Shown here in pieces: positions 60,605 through 64,000 of a stretch of DNA of 64,000 nt. The notes under the pieces were generated by a model. That model saw only the letters and a program-made list of their open reading frames with translations, did not search any database and was not told where the DNA came from. The DNA is taken from assembly GCA_033675265.1 (NCBI GenBank), contig JAUJYZ010001384.1, positions 21,001-85,000 on the forward strand, read 5' to 3'. Source of the stretch: Actinostola sp. cb2023 (lineage: Eukaryota > Cnidaria > Anthozoa > Actiniaria > Actinostolidae). Each line of letters opens with the position of its first letter. Position 1 is the stretch's first letter. The position numbers and the translations under genes were made by a program.

Positions 60605-62370
60605 CCTTACGTTTTTTCCTCCCTTCCTCCCTTCCTCCCTTCCTCCCTTCCTCCCTTCCTCCCTTCCTCACTTCCTCCCTTCCTCCCTTCCTCCCTTCCT
60701 CCCTTCCTCCCTTCCTCCCTTCCTGCCTTCCTGCCTTCCTGCCTTCCTGCCTTCCTGCCTTCCTGCCTTCCTGCCTTCCTGCCTTCCTCCCTTCCTCCCT
60801 TCCTGCCTTCCTGCCTTCCTCCCTTCCTGCCTTCCTGCCTTCCTGCCTTCCTGCCTTCCTCCCTTCCTCCCTTCCTGCCTTCTTCCCTTCCTGCCTTCCT
60901 CCCTTCCTCCCTTCCTGCCTTCCTCCCTTCCTCCCTTCCTGCCTTCCTCCCTTCCTGCCTTCTTGCCTTCCTCCCTTCCTGCCTTCCTCCCTTCCTGCCT
61001 TCCTCCCTTCCTGCCTTCCTGCCTTCTTCCCTTCCTGCCTTCCTCCCTTCCTCCCTTCCTGCCTTCCTCCCTTCCTGCCTTCCTGCCTTCCTGCCTTCCT
61101 CCCTTCCTGCCTTCCTGCCTTCCTGCCTTCCTGCCTTCCTGCCTTCCTGCCTTCCTGCCTTCCTGCCTTCCTGCCTTCCTCCCTTCCTGCCTTCCTCCCT
61201 TCCTGCCTTCCTCCCTTCCTCCCTTCCTGCCTTCCTCCCTTCCTGCCTTCCTCCCTTCCTGCCTTCCTGCCTTCCCTTCCCTTCCTGCCTTCCTCCCTTC
61301 CTGCCTTCCTCCCTTCCTCCCTTCCTCCCTTCCTCCTCCTGCCTTCCTCCCCTTCCTGCCTTCCTCCCTTCCTGCCTTCCTCCCTTCCTGCCTTCCTCCC
61401 TTCCTGCCTTCCTCCCTTCCTGCCTTCTTCCCTTCCTGCCTTCCTCCCTTCCTCCTTCCTCCCTTCCTCCCTTCCTGCCTTCCTCCCTTCCTGCCTTCCT
61501 CCCTTCCTGCCTTCCTGCCTTCCTGCCTTCCTGCCTTCCTGCCTTCCTGCCTTCCTGCCTTCCTGCCTTCCTGCCTTCCTGCCTTCCTCCCTTCCTTCCT
61601 TCCCTCCTCCCTCCGTCCCTCCCTTCCTTCTTCTTCCCTTCCCCTTCCTTTCTTCCTTTCTTCCTTTCTTCCTTTCTTCCTTTCTTCCTTTCTTCCTTTC
61701 TTCCTTTCTTCTTCCTTTCTTCCTTTCTTCCTTTCTTCCTTTCTTCCTTTCTTCCTTTCTTCCTTTCTTCCTTTCTTCCTTTCTTCCTTTCTTCCTTTCT
61801 TCCTTTCTTCCTTTCTTCCTTTCTTCCTTTCTTCCTTTCTTCCTTTCTTCCTTTCTTCCTTTCTTCCTTTCTTCCTTTCTTCCTTCTTCCTTTCTTCCTT
61901 TCTTCCTTTCTTCCTTTCTTCCTTTCTCCTTTCTTCCTTTCTTCCTTTCTTCCTTTCTTCCTTTCTTCCTTTCTTTTCTTCCTTTCTTCCTTTCTTCCTT
62001 TCTTCCTTTCTTCCTTTCTTCCTTTCTTCCTTTCTTCCTTTCTTCCTTTCTTCCTTTCTTCCTTTCTTCTTTCCTTTCTTCCTTTCTTCCTTTCTTCCTT
62101 TCTTCCTTTCTTCCTTTCTTCCTTTCTTCCTTTCTTCCTTTCTTCCTTTCTTCCTTTCTTCCTTTCTTCCTTTCTTCCTTTCTTCCTTTCTTCCTTTCTT
62201 CCTTTCTTCTTTCTTCCTTTCTTCCTTCTTCCCTTTCTTTCTTCCTTTCTTCCTTTCTTCCTTTCTTCCTTTCTTCCTTTCTTCCTTTCTTCCTTTCTTC
62301 CTTTCTTCCTTTCTTCCTTTCTTCCTTTCTTCCTTTCTTCTTTTCCTTTCTTTCTTCCTTCTTTCTTTGC
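60605..62370. repeat. 1.75-kb polypyrimidine array (CTTCCTCC / CTTCCTGC, then CTTTCTTC)n
   Basis: 60605-61615 is a (CCTTCCTNCCTT)-type array with occasional G. From about 61617 to 62368 the plus strand is essentially pure C/T (TTCCTTTCTTCC units), about 750 bases. All are in intron 29, before the TY20 acceptor. Long Pro/Leu/Ser and Lys/Glu/Arg frames are artefacts. Confidence 0.96.
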
Positions 62371-62432
62371 TCTCTTCTCATCTTTATAGCCTCAAAGTGA
62401 TTCGGTAACATTTATTTTCCAATTCACGGCAG

Positions 62433-62630
62433 TAAAAACAGAATGCGAAATGGAGCGAATAAAGTCAGAGTTGATAGACGACGGCAGAAGGCTATTCAAA
62501 CCTGAATGTTCCAAAGACGGCGACTATGAAGAAATACAGTGCTACAAACGTGTATGTTGGTGCGTCGTTCACTATGGTAACGAGATAATCGGAACCAGGC
62601 AACGAGGCGCACCCAACTGTACACAAGTAG
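62433..62630 (+). CDS. Exon 30: thyroglobulin type-1 domain 20 (TY20), gene continues
   Basis: A 198-nt phase 1-1 exon: T-E-C-E-M-E-R, P-E-C-S-K-D-G-D-Y, Q-C-Y-K-R-V-C-W-C-V and G-T-R-Q-R-G ending in P-N-C. Six cysteines. It has a good donor (TAG/GTGAGA) and no stop, so the gene continues beyond the window. I see no further exon before 64000. Confidence 0.94.
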
Positions 62631-62639
62631 GTGAGAACA

Positions 62640-63985
62640 ATGGTATTGTTTATTGTTACATTGTTCTGTTGTTACAATGTTCTATTGTTACATTGTTCTA
62701 TTGTTTGAATCGGTATTGTTACATTGTTCTGTTGTTACATTATTCTGTTGTTACATTGTTCTGTTGTTACATTATTCTGTTGTTACATTGTTCTGTTGTT
62801 GCATTGTTCTGTTGTTACAATGTTCTATTGTTACATTGTTCTATTGTTTGAATCGGTATTGTTACATTGTTCTGTTGTTACATTATTCTGTTGTTACATT
62901 GTTCTATTGTGACATTGTGACATTGTTCTATTGTGACATTGTTCTATTGTTCTATTGTTCTATTGTGACATTGTTCTATTGTGACATTAATTGTGACATT
63001 GTGACATTGGTCTATTTTGTTCTCTTGTTTGAATCGGTATTGTTATTTTGTTCTCTTGTTTGAATCGGTATTATTACATTGTTCTCTTGTTTGAATCGGT
63101 ATTGTTACATTGTTCTATTGTTTGAATCGGTATTGTTACATTGTTCTATTGTTTGAATCGGTATTGTTACATCTCAAGTATATTAAGGCCTGACACATGG
63201 GCCTAATTAGCATAAAAATCAATATTTTCTATTTACTGAAAACTATTCATGCTTTGGAGATAGAACTTCGCCAAAATGTTTAGTCCCATGAGTGTGTGAA
63301 AATTTGATGTGGTTTATTGGATGTGATGGGTCACGTGACAAATCACATGGCCACATATGTCGAAAAAATTCAGCTCAAAATGGGGTACGTAGAAACTTTT
63401 CTAAGAATAATGGATCACATGTCTAAATGTTACGTTTTGAAAGGTCTTTCTAAATACGCCTTTTAACGGTGTCCTTAATCATTAGTTATAGAGATAATTC
63501 ATAAAACAGGTCACGTGACCAATCCAGTTATTTGATTATTTTTAATTTTCTCCTTAATGAAAATATGTAGACACCATTAAAAGGCGGGATTAGAAAGATA
63601 TCTACCAAAGGTATTTAATGAAACATTAGTTAGTATTCTAAGAAAAGTCTCTACGTACCCCATTTTCGATTGAATTTTTCAATCAGTCTTGACCACGTGA
63701 TTTGTCACGTGACACTTCATTTGCTATTATCGCGATTAAATTTTCACAAATTCATGGATCTTAACATTTTGGAGAAGTTTTAGCTTCAAAGCATGAATGG
63801 TATTTAGTTTATAGAAAATAATGTGTTTATGCTAATTAGGCTCCTGTGTCAGGCCTTAATACACTTGAGATTGTTCTATTGTTTGAATCGGTATGGTTAC
63901 ATTGTTCTTTTGTTTGAATCGGTATTGTTACATTGTTCTATTGTTTGAATCGGTATGGTTACATTGTTCTATTGATTAAAAAAGC
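62640..63985. repeat. TTGTTACATTGTTCTATTG-type tandem repeat, interrupted by a MITE
   Basis: Irregular tandem copies of TGTTACATTGTTCTATTG(TTTGAATCGGTAT) at 62640-63173 and 63872-63985, split by the element at 63174-63871. Confidence 0.88.
63174..63871. mobile_element. ~700-bp palindromic MITE with TCTCAAGTAT ends
   Basis: Ends read TCTCAAGTATATTAAGGCCT and AGGCCTTAATACACTTGAGA. The inversion continues through TAATTAGCATAAA, GCATGAATGG/ACTATTCATGC and a central ATGGGGTACGTAG/CTACGTACCCCAT pair, so most of the element is palindromic. The flanks join to the surrounding repeat either with an AT duplication or with none (insertion between A and T). Non-coding. Confidence 0.85.
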
Positions 63986-64000
63986 CGTACCTTCTTTTCA

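Noticed and set aside
60375..62411. Frames of 620-677 codons rich in Pro/Leu/Phe (plus) or Lys/Glu/Arg/Gly (minus)
   Set aside because: Low-complexity polypyrimidine/polypurine array in intron 29. Only the first ~75 codons (TY19) are real.

Overview
This is a eukaryotic (metazoan) window. Small coding exons with consensus GT..AG splice sites sit in long introns packed with minisatellites, microsatellites, MITEs and retrotransposons (BEL/Pao, Ty3/gypsy, Penelope-like). Secreted multi-domain inhibitor modules, BEL/Pao and Penelope elements and the abundance of foldback/MITE elements suit a marine invertebrate. A cnidarian is my guess, but the sequence alone does not prove it.

Layout. 1-23.4 kb is repeat-rich and I find no host gene there. 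It holds a decayed gypsy gag/LTR (0.65-1.6 kb), a 23-bp minisatellite (1.7-3.0 kb), MITEs and a possible solo LTR. A BEL/Pao retrotransposon lies on the minus strand (7.46-16.02 kb) with one uninterrupted polyprotein ORF. Its 5' LTR carries two nested DNA elements, a 358-bp TIR element and a 2.27-kb giant foldback element. A 30-bp minisatellite (18.7-19.9 kb) and more MITEs follow.

23.45-62.63 kb holds one large plus-strand gene, reconstructed here as 30 exons. The exon phases are fully compatible: nearly all introns are phase 1, with one module split in phase 2 and one in phase 0. The 6,127 nt of CDS encode at least 2,042 residues, and the gene runs off the right end. The order is signal peptide, a WAP-position Cys-rich module, follistatin/Kazal, Ig, Kunitz, Kunitz, 17 thyroglobulin type-1 (TY) domains, a VWA domain, Kunitz, then 3 more TY domains. 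The first six modules match the order of vertebrate WFIKKN proteins (WAP-follistatin/Kazal-Ig-Kunitz-Kunitz), but here they run into a TY array instead of an NTR domain. The product is predicted to be a secreted multi-headed protease inhibitor or growth-factor-binding protein.

Inside this gene, almost every intron has its own tandem repeat. Three introns are built from copies of the preceding exon's 3' end with its splice donor. One intron holds a young Ty3/gypsy element with LTRs that look identical, and another holds a Penelope-like fragment flanked by inverted hammerhead-ribozyme motifs. 63.17-63.87 kb is a palindromic MITE inserted in the last intron's repeat.
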